This document shows positions 27,101 through 35,700 of a DNA stretch of 64,000 nucleotides, piece after piece (position 1 is the first letter of the stretch; each line of letters starts with the position of its first letter). Below the pieces are notes generated by a model, which was not told where the DNA came from, did no database searches, and saw only the letters and a list, made by a program, of their open reading frames with translations. Both the position numbers and the translations under genes were made by a program. This DNA is from Choristoneura fumiferana (Eukaryota; Arthropoda; Insecta; Lepidoptera; Tortricidae), in contig NC_133497.1 of assembly GCF_025370935.1 (NCBI RefSeq), positions 9,860,609 to 9,924,608 of the forward strand, given 5' to 3'.

Positions 27101-29043
27101 ATTAAATTATAAGTTGGTAATAGAAAAAAAATTGCGTCTATTGCGGCAAGTTCGAAACGACTTGTTGTTGAATTTTATCACATAAAAATTTCATTCTTAG
27201 GAGGAGTTAGTACCGAGTGCTATAGCCACGTTACGGAATCGAAACGGGGGCGAATAAAGCGGGCGGCGCGGCGCAGCACTCGACCAGCGACCGGACTGCG
27301 CGGCGCGCGGCGTGGCACTGCGCAGTTTTGTCTTGCGAAGGTTGGTTAGCGTGTAAATGACGCTTGGCTGTGTGCGTGCGCCGATTCGGGCGCTAGTATG
27401 AAGTCAATCTACTGCCTATTACTTATGTGACAACAACGACACTCGAAACACACTAGTGTGGGGGTTCTCTTTACTAACATCTGAATCAATCAATACAGGC
27501 TAATTAATAAACTTAAAAAAAAGCCATTAATTCCATCTTTGTCTGTTTGTTAAACATTTTTCAGCAACGGTTTATAATTGTCAAGAATTAAAAATGACCC
27601 AAATTGTTTTTTTTTCTTATACAGAACATATTCTTGGTTAAGCACTCGTTTTTTGGGGTGATGGCTTCATCAGCTGCTGTGAGAAGAGTGAATTCCACCT
27701 TTAAGAGCGTTTATACCTGCTGAGCTAGCAATGTTGCATTTTTCTCGATTATTCCATAAAAATTGAATGAAAATTAAAAATGTGGTCTGAAACTGTTCTT
27801 AATATATAAGTTAATGTGTCTACTGCAATAATTATGCGTGATAGACTTTTATTTTCTTAAAAACTGTTAATAAACATTTGTTCGTTTTTAAAGAACAGCC
27901 CATGGACACCTACAACTTCTATCTTCTTTTTCTTCTATCTTGTATTGCCGAAGTTTATGTACGCGCATAACTTCCGAGCCACAGCACCAAATTGGATAAT
28001 TATTTTGCTGTTTGTTATTGTCAGGACCAGTGGCGTAGCTAGGCGAGGGCGGAGTGGGCCTTCGCCCACGGCCTTGCACTTAAAAGGGCCTCACAAGGCC
28101 TCTTTAAATGTGATGCGACTAGGGCTGCCATCTCTTAAATTTGGCTACCAGGACATGACGCGTGAAAACCCCGTATTTTGGAGCCCAAAACCCGGACATG
28201 TCAACAAGTTTAGGTTTTAATTAAACTTGGTCAGTAGGTATAATAAAATATAGGCCAATCAAATAAGATCCTTAAAAAACGATTTACAGCTTGCTGGAAA
28301 TTAATTCTTCGAAAAATTCTAATTGCATTTGTCTAAAAATTAAAAATATTATTAAACCCAGACTACAAATGAAACCCTGCCCGGACGCTCCCCGGACGCC
28401 CTCTAAACTAGGACAAATCCGGGGAAATCCGGACGGATGGCAGCCCTAGATGCGACCATAGAAAAGGGGCCTCGCTGATACGACTTCGCCCACGTCTAGA
28501 TTAGTCCACGCTATGCCACTGGTCAGGACAAGGTTTTTGTATGCTTAACGACCGGATGGCTAAGTGGTTAGAGAACCTGACTATGAAGCTTGAGGTCCTG
28601 GGTTCAAATCCCGGCCGGGGCAGATATTTGTGTGAATAACACAAATGTTTGTTCTCGGGTCTTGGATGTTTAATATGTATTTAAGTATGTATTTATCTAT
28701 ATAAGTATGTTTATCCGTTGCCTAGTATCCATAGTAAAAGCTTTGCTTAGTTTGGGACTAGGTCAATTGGTGTCAAGTGTCCCAAGATATTTATTTATTT
28801 TATTTTAACAAAAATAAAAAAAGACTAGAACGGGGGTGAAGCCGCGGACAACAGCTAGTTGCTAATAAAAACAAACAATATTAATAAGTTCTAGTTAAAC
28901 TGAACCTCGACTTACCCGCTAGTTAAGCAGTAAGAAACAGTAGACAGCAAAGAGCTATCCGACTTCCCGATGGTCCTGTAAATGGCGCGGTCGAGCGACG
29001 GCCGCAGCTCCTCCGCCTCCCGTCGCGACAGCTGGTGCGCCAT
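15180..29043 (-). CDS. PRPF3: PRPF3, U4/U6 snRNP splicing factor (5' seven exons, partial)
   Basis: Coding exons, in gene order: 29043-28916, 23693-23381, 22621-22393, 21501-21415, 21081-20963, 18161-17970, 15307-15180. All have GT-AG borders and one continuous frame (about 398 residues). The start MAHQLSRREAEELRPSLDRA is like the PWI-type N-terminus of PRPF3. Exon 2 ends in a Lys/Glu-rich charged linker. Exon 3 gives MMANAQKEIEERKR plus a Gly/Arg/Ala-rich stretch. Exon 4 gives KIAELQARIQKKLAG, exon 5 PLILDREGRTVDTSGRRVQL, exon 6 WVDPRV and RFHEPGKF, exon 7 AQLEKLQNEISQIARKTGIS. The order matches known PRPF3 proteins (about 680 residues). PRPF3 binds PRPF4 and U4/U6 RNA in the nuclear di-snRNP. 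The C-terminal 40% is absent, probably lost at the adjacent gaps. Exon 5 is tandemly amplified. Confidence 0.93.
15366..15460 (+). mobile_element. RTE-like 3' tail with (ATG)n
   Basis: GAGGCCTGTGCCCAGCAGTG, then GGACGTATATAGGCTG and GATGATGATG is a very common lepidopteran retrotransposon end. An inverted copy lies at 22710-22815. Confidence 0.7.
15469..16544. mobile_element. ~1.08-kb element with ~65-bp inverted ends and a Helitron-like insert
   Basis: The left end AGCGAAATTTCTCATAGCAA and block GATAAGTTTTATCGACTAT are mirrored at 16474-16544. Between the ends sits a sequence shared with 53016-53620 that finishes in a Helitron-type end (15814-16362). This suggests an insertion into an older terminal-inverted-repeat element. 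Confidence 0.65.
15814..16362 (+). mobile_element. Helitron-like element, copy 1
   Basis: The 3' end reads ACCCGAGCGAAGCCGGGG (short stem) followed by TTTTCATCTAG|T, the hairpin-plus-CTAG pattern of Helitrons. The body matches 53016-53620, ending at the same CTAG. The 5' end is uncertain. Confidence 0.6.
16670..17093. mobile_element. THAP-carrying short element, copy 1
   Basis: It is bounded by AATGAGGGCTATCG and its reverse complement. The minus strand reads MPQCCIVPFVFRKKGGQ then KDKTVSKH, which resembles the first part of a THAP zinc-binding domain. Copies 2 and 3 are at 40571-40997 and 59487-59912. Confidence 0.75.
17094..17540. other. PRPF3 intron DNA, no feature seen
   Basis: AT-rich with A-runs. 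No element border or frame could be supported. Confidence 0.3.
17545..17830 (-). mobile_element. non-LTR retroposon 3' end with (AGAAT)n
   Basis: A tract of AATAG/AGAAT pentamers at 17555-17583 is followed by a TTTATTCACA-type end. 17725-17800 carries the motif CAGCATTATGCTGAGG, also seen at 35540, 51650 and 51825 in related 3' ends. Confidence 0.5.
17885..17957 (+). mobile_element. retroposon fragment (TGGCAAACGAGCA family) next to PRPF3 exon 6 donor
   Basis: ATCTGCAATACCCCTGGTGT and TGCTCGTTTGCCATCCAGAC are followed by a poly(A) run that ends about 12 bp from the splice donor of PRPF3 exon 6 (17969). Larger copies: 26075-26300, 39325-39470, 39668-39920; distant one 52660-52770. Confidence 0.65.
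18178..18600 (-). mobile_element. retroposon 3' end with (TTAGA)n tail, plus AT-rich DNA
   Basis: TTAGATTAGATTAGATT followed by TATTTATTACC looks like the tail of a minus-oriented non-LTR element. The remainder up to the exon array is AT-rich without features. Confidence 0.4.
18640..21081 (-). repeat. 18-copy tandem array of PRPF3 coding exon 5
   Basis: The unit is 135-137 bp. Starts of the repeated word accttgagcgt (one copy accctgagcgt) lie at about 18652, 18789, 18924, 19060, 19196 and so on to 20961, 18 copies in all. Each unit carries, on the minus strand, the exon-5 codons for GPAPLILDREGRTVDTSGRR and VQLTHVAPTLK, the donor AAG|GTACC, and a linker of only about 21-23 bases ending TGTAG. 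The most 5' copy (20963-21081) alone has a true upstream intron acceptor (GTTGTCAG) and the phase that fits exon 4. At the GRR codons three versions occur (GGCCGGCGC, GGGCGCCGC, GGGCGGCGC), all synonymous, mixed along the array. Copies at about 18650 and 20417 have one-base deletions. Linker G-runs vary. Confidence 0.95.
21128..21352 (-). mobile_element. tRNA-derived SINE (family A), copy 2
   Basis: The minus strand has the B-box block GGTTCGAATCCCGGCCGGGG (21283-21309) and the tail TTGGTGTCAAGTGTCCCATG. It lies in PRPF3 intron 4, between exon 4 and the exon-5 array. Confidence 0.8.
21590..21840 (-). repeat. dispersed repeat family (GGCATCGACTTGAAAT), inverted copy
   Basis: Reverse complement of the family at 7130-7560 and 61440-61680. 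Confidence 0.55.
22095..22392 (-). repeat. degenerate short repeat at the start of PRPF3 intron 3
   Basis: On the minus strand the word TTACCAAAAACATCCGG recurs in whole or decayed form at least seven times, beginning a few bases after the donor of exon 3 (22392). Spacing is irregular (about 15-45 bases). Confidence 0.6.
22891..23192. repeat. ~300-bp inverted-repeat unit (GCGGACTTTAGAATCC arms)
   Basis: About 60 bases at 22891-22958 are the reverse complement of 23130-23192. Each arm looks like the tail of the same retroposon, so this is either a fold-back element or two tail-out insertions. Confidence 0.65.
23206..23330 (+). mobile_element. tRNA-derived SINE (family B), fragment
   Basis: GACCTGGGTTCAATTCCCAG (B box) is followed by CTGGTCTCTTTTTCTGGTTT and the tail TCAGTTTGTATTTTCGATAT. 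A short inverted copy of the tail precedes it. Other copies: 23970-24115 and 54573-54702. Confidence 0.7.
23970..24115 (-). mobile_element. tRNA-derived SINE (family B), copy 2
   Basis: The minus strand runs from TCCAGCAGTGGTGTAGGGG (A-box region) through GGGTTCGATTCCCAGTGCT (B box) to the TTTGTATTTTCGATAT tail. Confidence 0.75.
24226..24605. mobile_element. PIF/Harbinger-like MITE, copy 1
   Basis: The ends GGCAGTTGTCTCACCGCCGG and its mirrored partner (CGGCGGTGGGACAAGTGCC) are flanked by TAA on both sides, a 3-bp target duplication as in PIF/Harbinger. The interior repeats the word GAGCGAGTA and its inverse. A close copy is at 57693-58059. Confidence 0.75.
24707..25170. mobile_element. mariner-like MITE with ~38-bp inverted ends
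   Basis: CAGTCAAGGGCAAAGATATC at the left and its inverse at the right are flanked by TA. A relative without outer ends, carrying a foreign insert, lies at 34791-35211. Confidence 0.85.
25220..25416. mobile_element. hAT-like MITE
   Basis: The ends CAGAGGTTCCCAAATT and its inverse (TTTGGGAAAGACTG) are flanked by ttttagac and tttaagac, an 8-bp target duplication with one mismatch. Confidence 0.75.
25420..25543. mobile_element. short palindromic MITE (AAGACCC...GGGTCTT)
   Basis: AAGACCCTGTCCAGACG at the left is mirrored by CGTCTGGACCGGGTCTT at the right, with an inner GCGCGAGAGC pair. Confidence 0.6.
25817..25990. mobile_element. hAT MITE with perfect 8-bp target duplication
   Basis: Ends CAGGGGTCAGCAACCT and AGGTTGGCGACCCCTG, flanked on both sides by gactagcg (25809-25816, 25991-25998). 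Confidence 0.9.
26075..26300 (-). mobile_element. retroposon of the TGGCAAACGAGCA family
   Basis: On the minus strand it runs from GATTGCTACCACCATCTTGC to CTCGTTTGCCATCCAGTTGA and an A-rich tail. The same arrangement is at 39668-39920. A Helitron-end scrap (CAGCGCGCGATAACCG) lies just before it at about 26025. Confidence 0.65.
26456..26932. repeat. inverted arms (34 bp) around ~405 bp
   Basis: GCACAAAACACAGATAGTTC at 26457 and its inverse at 26932 belong to 34-base arms that match almost perfectly. The DNA between holds GC-rich blocks but no frame. It may be a terminal-inverted-repeat element. Confidence 0.6.
26950..27710. other. PRPF3 intron 1 DNA with a GC-rich patch
   Basis: 27240-27400 is strongly GC- and CpG-rich. 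No exon, element border or promoter could be supported. Confidence 0.3.
28028..28521. mobile_element. hAT element, outer member of a nested pair
   Basis: Ends CAGTGGCGTAGC and GCTATGCCACTG, flanked by the identical octamer gtcaggac (28020-28027 and 28522-28529). A second hAT-like element sits inside it. Confidence 0.9.
28120..28448. mobile_element. hAT-like element nested in the outer hAT
   Basis: Ends TAGGGCTGCCATC and GATGGCAGCCCTA, flanked by the identical octamer gatgcgac (28112-28119 and 28449-28456). Confidence 0.9.
28550..28860 (+). mobile_element. SINE family A, copy 3, followed by a Helitron-type end
   Basis: CGACCGGATGGCTAAGTGG and GGTTCAAATCCCGGCCGGGG are the A- and B-box regions, and the tail TTGGTGTCAAGTGTCCCAAG ends near 28790. 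Then GAAGCCGCGGACAACAGCTAG|T at 28832-28857 is a Helitron-type 3' end. Confidence 0.75.
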
Positions 29044-29741
29044 AACTTCAAGCACAATACAAAATCACCAAAACACTGGATCGAATTCGACAAAATAATT
29101 TTGAGGTTATGCTGCTAATACCTTCGCATCGCTTTCAAGGCCATTGAGTTGGAGTTATGTTAGGGTTTTTGGTCAGCTGTTCGCGTTTTTATTGTTGTTT
29201 AAATTGATTCTGTTCTTGTTAAAATGAGAAAACGCACAAATCGTTTAACGAATCTGACGTAAATACAATCTAGTCTATGAATTGTTTGTTTTTCTTTTGT
29301 TCAGACAAAAGGCAAAGGCAAAGGAAGCGACCATAGAGAATTCATCGAAACGGATTCCGATTAGATGATACAGTAAAATTATTTAATAATTCTAGTCCAT
29401 TGCTATCATAGGTATGAGTTTTTAAATAAAAATCTTTTGCTTATTTTTTTAATATAAAAGGCATGACTTCATCCATGCTATTTAGGCACAATAAATAATT
29501 AAGCTGTATAGGCTTAGTTGTCATTGCCTTCCTTGCGATAAACGGAGTTTTGTGGGAGTTTAAAAATAAAACTTGTTTGTTGTCAATTGTTGACAACGCG
29601 CCGTTGTTATTATTTTCCAAGTGAAATATACTTTTCCAGCGTTTATAAGCCACAAAATCTCTGTAGTTTACTAAAACCTGTAGTTTAAGACGTTAAAAAA
29701 AGAACAAACATCGACCTATATTTTAAAAACATAACCTCAAA
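29044..29741. promoter_or_regulatory. divergent PRPF3/PRPF4 promoter region
   Basis: The two ATGs (29043 minus, 29742 plus) are 698 bp apart and point away from each other. The word CATAACCTCAAAAT occurs once on each strand in matching orientation: 29111-29098 (minus, about 55-68 bases before the PRPF3 ATG) and 29730-29743 (plus, overlapping the PRPF4 ATG). No TATA box is evident. The rest is AT-rich. Shared regulation is inference. Confidence 0.6.
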
Positions 29742-32700
29742 ATGTCGGACGACGAGGATGTAATTTTTGTCAAAAGGAGTAAACAGGTGCATTATGGGTC
29801 GCTTGAGGAACAGGAGAAGGCTCGCCTGGCGGCTCTGGCTGCTGCAGCTAAGGAGGGCACCGAAGATGCGGGAGGGAAAGAGCTGGGTGACATTCAAGTG
29901 TCCAATGGTGAGTGTTTTGATGTGATAGTTGTGTTTTTATAGCTTTAGAAGCCCTGAGATGAATAAAATTTTAAAAACTGAATCGCCACCTAGTGCATGT
30001 ATAATCCAGATGGTTTTTAAGTGGAATTTTCAGTTACTTTTTTATGATAAGAGCAGGCCTGTCCAAAACAACGCTGCATTGTGCTTTTTCGTTTTTACCA
30101 ATGCTTTAAAACTTGTTTTTAAAATCAAAGTCATTTCAGTACGTTTTTATTTTTACGTTAAATTTTTGTATTTACATTGTGTCTATTTGATCTTATTTTT
30201 TTTAGAATACATGGACCTCGAGGAGGAGATGTCTAAGGATAAGAAAGCACTGTTGGAAGAGTTTGAGCGCCGACGGAAAGCTCGCCAGCTGAATGTGTCT
30301 ACTGATGATGATGAGGTACTTACATTTTTGAGGTTTTTTTTCCCTGTTTTTGTTGAGGCTTTGAACACTCCAGGTGATCATGTCAGCCTCATGGGTGCTC
30401 GCTCATTTTCCCTACGCAAGGGACTTATTAAAATTATTTGATATACAACTTTTACCGAGTAACCAAGTACGAAGTATACTTGGTTCAAAGTTTCTCAAAC
30501 CTTACTCGGTTCTGTTTTGGGGCGCGAAAACAGGTTTAGGACAGATTCGCGCAGCGCTCGAATGTCGCGGGAATCCCCGCCTTCTCCCCTGCTAATTTTT
30601 TAGTAATAATAAAATAATAAATATCATGGGACACTTGACACCAATTGACCTAGTCCCAAACTAAGCAAAGCTTGTACTATGGATACTAGGCAACGGATAA
30701 ACATACAGTTATAGTTAGTTAGTTAGTTTGTGGATATTCAGTTGTTGTTTTAAAGAAAATCGCATTGGGTCACGCATTCATTGCTTAAATATTTACAATT
30801 GATAATTTCAAGTTTGTGTTTTTAATTAATAATAATAATATTTTTAAACCAGCCTGTTTTATAATACATATGATTCCTCTTAAATAATAATTTTATTTAG
30901 ACCGAGATACTCATCAATGGAACAGTTATTCAGCCGAGTATTAGTATAAATAAAACTGCCGAATACACAGAGTACCAAGTACACTATTATTAAATGTTAT
31001 CTATACATCACAAGTATTTAAACACAACTTTATTTTTAACACAGTAAGTTCGCTATTTGAAGGGATCGCTAATACGGATCGGAATATCCCTGTCCATGAT
31101 ATAATCATTAACTTTATAATACGCCTTTGATATTAATGTCTTCTTGTCTTGTTGTATTTTGCTTCAAGTTGATTGTACAATAAATCATTTTTTTTTAAAC
31201 CATACGGTACTGGAACGACTCAGCGGCGGCGCGTGTACCGCACGTACTTTTATGTACTATTTTCGCCCTTACTTCTTCGAGCTGGCCAGTCTTACCTTCC
31301 AGTCCTGGTTACCTGTTACCCGACTAAACGTGAAGCAGCTGCAGTATCCTCTTGATTCCACAAGGCACTAGATAACTTTTTTAAACTAAACGAACTTCGA
31401 CAGTGACACGACAATTCTGTATTATGACTTATGAAAGCAGATTAACATTGGTAGCTGCTACCTCTTTCCAGGTCCGCAGAAGCCTTCGTCAGCTGGGAGA
31501 GCCGGTGTGCCTCTTCGGGGAGGGGCCCGCCGAGAGGAGGGTCCGTCTGAGGGACTTGCTGAGCTAGTATGTGTTTATTTATTTACTAAAAATGAATTAC
31601 TAGAAATGATGAATGAACAGGATAACAATAACATTAAATATCACTATACCACTAATAATATAAATGCCAAAATTTTATTTTATTATTTATACAGGATGGG
31701 AAAATCAATGGGCAACTACCTTAACGTTCCTTTATTTTAAAAATAAAACAAAACTGCATTCAAAATTCTGCTAAACTTCGCTAGTCACACCTGGGAATCG
31801 AACCAACTATACAAAATATACAAATCGATAAGATTATTGTATTTGTGTTTGTAAGAATAAACGTTTGGCCTTACACTCATCTGTTGTACGAGATACTATG
31901 AAATGATATTTACAAAACTTGTTATAGTACTGAACAGAAACTAAGGGATGGGGTAGTAATTTCAAAAAACAATAATCCTATCGATTCGTATAATAAAATA
32001 GCTACTGTTTGTTTTTTTTTTTAATTTTTAGTTGGTTTAATTCCCGGGTGAGGCAAGCGAAGCTTAGAAGATCTTTGAATGCAGTAGCGGCCACAGTAGT
32101 ACATAATCTGTGAAAATTTCAAGTGTCTAATTATTACGACTCAAGAGATAGAGCCCTGTGACAGACGGACGGACAGACAGACATTGGAGTCTCAGTAATA
32201 GGGTTCCGTTGACACTCTTTGGGTACGGAACGCTAAAAATAATTTTTTCTTCTTTTTTCCGTTAGAAGCTTTTACGAAGTTTTAGAAATCCTAAAAAAAA
32301 GAGATTTACCCCCTGTCTCACCATCCATTGATTAGTGTTCACTGACGGTTAAATGTGATGCTGTCTCTGTTTGTTTTGTTCGAATATACGGAGACGGCAT
32401 CACATTTATCCGTCAAATAAAATTAATCAATGAAACAGCCCCTGAATGGGTAAAGTAGTTAATAGGAATAATGCAGGTTTCTCTCCGTTTCTCAAAAGAT
32501 ATCTGTTACTGTCATTTTCAGTCTCGGAGAAGACGCAATCCACAAGAAGCTAGAAGAGGAGGAGGCGAGGATAGAGCGGGACAGAGGCCGCGAAGGCACC
32601 TGGTACCACGAGGGGCCGAAGGAGTTGAAAGAGGCCAGGCTGTGGATCGCCAAGTACTCCCTCCCTCGCGCTAAGAGCAGGTTCGTAAACAGTACAATAC

Positions 32701-35700
32701 AAGTTAAAAGAGGAGGAGGCGAGGATAGAGCGGGACAGACGCGGAGGCACCTGAAACAGTGAAGTGCAAAGATATATTAGAATAGAATAGAATAGAATAA
32801 GCCTTTATTAACACACTTAGAGCAACATAAACATTATTAATAAACGGAAGATATTATGTACGTTACTATGTGAACGGAGTCGCGGGCAACAGTTAGTTAA
32901 CCGAGTACTGCCTTTTCGCAACGTAACGTTTGGCAACCTGTTTCATTTCGCAACTTTTCATTTCACAAACTCTAAAACTGTAAATATTTCAGGATTTATT
33001 TCAGGGCCACCGTGTAGAACCCTTTAGGTTAGGTTAGGTTAGTTTTATAAAAATCCTGAAATATTTACAGTTTCAGAAATATAAGTTGGAAAATGAAAAG
33101 TTGCTAAATGACACATGTTGCCAAACGTTATTCGCCGAAACAGTAGTAAAATAATTGAAACTAATATTTTAATTAGAATTTAGTTTAGACCGTATACTAA
33201 AAAAATACAATTTATTAAATGACTTCGTAAAGCGTGCACTATAAAGAGTTTATTTTCCTTCTGTCCATTCCTATATTGAACAGACTAGTGTATAAAAAAA
33301 CCGGCCAAGAGTGTGTCGAACACGCCCAAGTTAGGGTTCCGTAGCCATTACGAAAAAATCCTTACTATGCTATAATATTATAAATGCGAAAGTGTGTTTG
33401 TTTGTATGTTTCCCCGTCTATTTGGCATAGAGATAGTTTGTGCCAGAGAGTGACCTAGGCTACTTTTTATCCCGGTAAAATGCATAGTTCCCGAGGGAAC
33501 AGCGCGCGATAACCTAATACAACGCGGGCAAAAACGCGGGCAAAGGCTAGTCAAGTAATATTTTTCTAAGAATTTCGTATTGTGTACGGAATCTTCCAAG
33601 TTTAGGTATATTCTATATTCCGCAGGGGCCTGTTTTAGATATAGGTAGTTTAGTTTTTAATATGGTTTTTAATTTAGTTTGTAAAATTTAGTATTATTTC
33701 TGCGTTTTGATTTATTTCTATCTTAATAAACTTATCTAATAATTCTCAAGCAATCTTAGCCGTTATAATTTTCCTTGTAAAGATATTAATATACTTATTA
33801 CCATCCCGAATTTTCCATTTTTTTTTTAACTAAAAAAAAAAACACAGACTGAGCAAGGCCCGCGAAGAGCTGAAACTGGCTGGCAGCGTCCGCGCCGCCT
33901 CCAAGCAGGAGTCACAACGGAAGGCTTCTGCCATGGCCATATACTGCAGCCAGATTGGAGACACGCGGCCCATATGCTTCTGCCGGTTCAGCGGTGACAG
34001 CCAGATGCTGGTCACTGCTAGTTGGTGAGTATACACACGCACCTGCAACCGTAATAGTACATTGTGCAAGAAGAGCATAAAATGAGCCATTTTACCCGAG
34101 ACGTTCATATAGCCTGAGCTGAGGTGAGGGTGGATACGTCGAGGGGAAAATAGGTTTATGAATGAACCCTTAATAAGGCCCCATTTATTGGAGCCTACTA
34201 CCACAGAATCAAAAGCAGCTGTCGAATACATACCTGATAAAGAATATTTTTAAAGCTGGAACTACCGTGAGACTCACACATATTAAATATATTGACCCGA
34301 ATAACTCACGTCTTGAATCGAGTTTAGCCCGACATGTTTCGGGCTAATCCGTAGCTTTTCCTATTCGGAGCAACGCGACTCGGCGGCTCCGAAGAGGGAG
34401 GGTTACTGATTAACCGGAAACATGTCGGGCTAAACTCTGTGTAAGACGTGAGTTATACGGGTCAATATATTTAATATTTTTAAAGCTAGTCGTATTTTCA
34501 ATAATTACAATGTAAATTGTGACGTATTACGAAATGAATAAGGTTCAGTTCCCAACTCAATGCAAGTGGTCGCTAAATCGCCTCAAAATAGAGGCTTAAT
34601 TATTTTAATAATAATAATTATTAAATTCATTTATTCAAGTAACATTACGACTCATTTTGTTAAACAATTTATCTTAACATGTGTTAGTAGAAAAGAGAAA
34701 AACATGAAGTAATGAAATATTTTCTTTTAATTCATGTCCACAATATTGCAAACAATGATGCTAATCCGTGCTTCCCTGGTTATAATTTACTTTTCATCAC
34801 ACTTGCACGTAAACAGTGTCGTAACGTGCAGGCTACCTTGGTTGCAACCCCCAAATAAAACCCTCGACCTTAATGTGCTTGCCATGAAGCCCAAGGTCGG
34901 TCAATGAGTCAGTGCCCGTACTGATGCTGCTGCGCGCGCTCTTGCTGCAGGACCACACGCACACGCACGTCTGGCGCATGCTGCGGGAGGGGGGTTGGAG
35001 GGCGGCGCTATACCTAATATTTGGAAGAATTATATTTTTTCTTTTAGAAATATTAAATTTTACTCGCAAATGTGATAAAAAAACATTGTATGTCGCACGG
35101 GCGGTACTAGAATTACGAACATCGACTCATTAAAGCTTCATTCGACTTCGGGCTTCTAATAGACCCTCGTTCGTAATTCCTTATTTACCGCCCTTAAGAC
35201 ACAATGTACTATTTCATTTCTAATGCTCGTAAACTACGTATTTAGGCCCCGTTTCTACTAGAGATGTGCGAGGATAGATAAATGCAGCTATTCTATTGGT
35301 TCGTGAAAAACACATTCCACATTGTTTTTAAATAACCATTTTAATAGTAAAATGCATTATTCATATTTGCAAAGTATACTTTTGGCGGTGACTTAAAACA
35401 ATTCAACTGCACACGATTGAACTGTTTAAGCCGGTGTTGCCATACAATTTAATATTTATTTTATTTATTTTTTATTTTTATTTTAAGTTAGTTTTAGATA
35501 AGGTCCTCACTGAAAATCAGCGCCACGGCTTGCCGTGGCATTATGCTGAGTGGGGACCTGTTTAGCGTCATGTATGTCTTGTATATGTTGTATGTTTGTT
35601 TTTATGGTTTTAAAAAAATGTATTTTCTTTTTTTCTTTCTTTCTTTTCTTTCTTTAGTCGTGTGTTAATTTTCACGATGGCAACGGATTCCCTACATCCG

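Noticed and set aside
30316..30441. Extension of PRPF4 exon 2 past 30315
   Set aside because: The protein match stops at STDDDE, a good donor follows, and exon 3 continues the homologous sequence.
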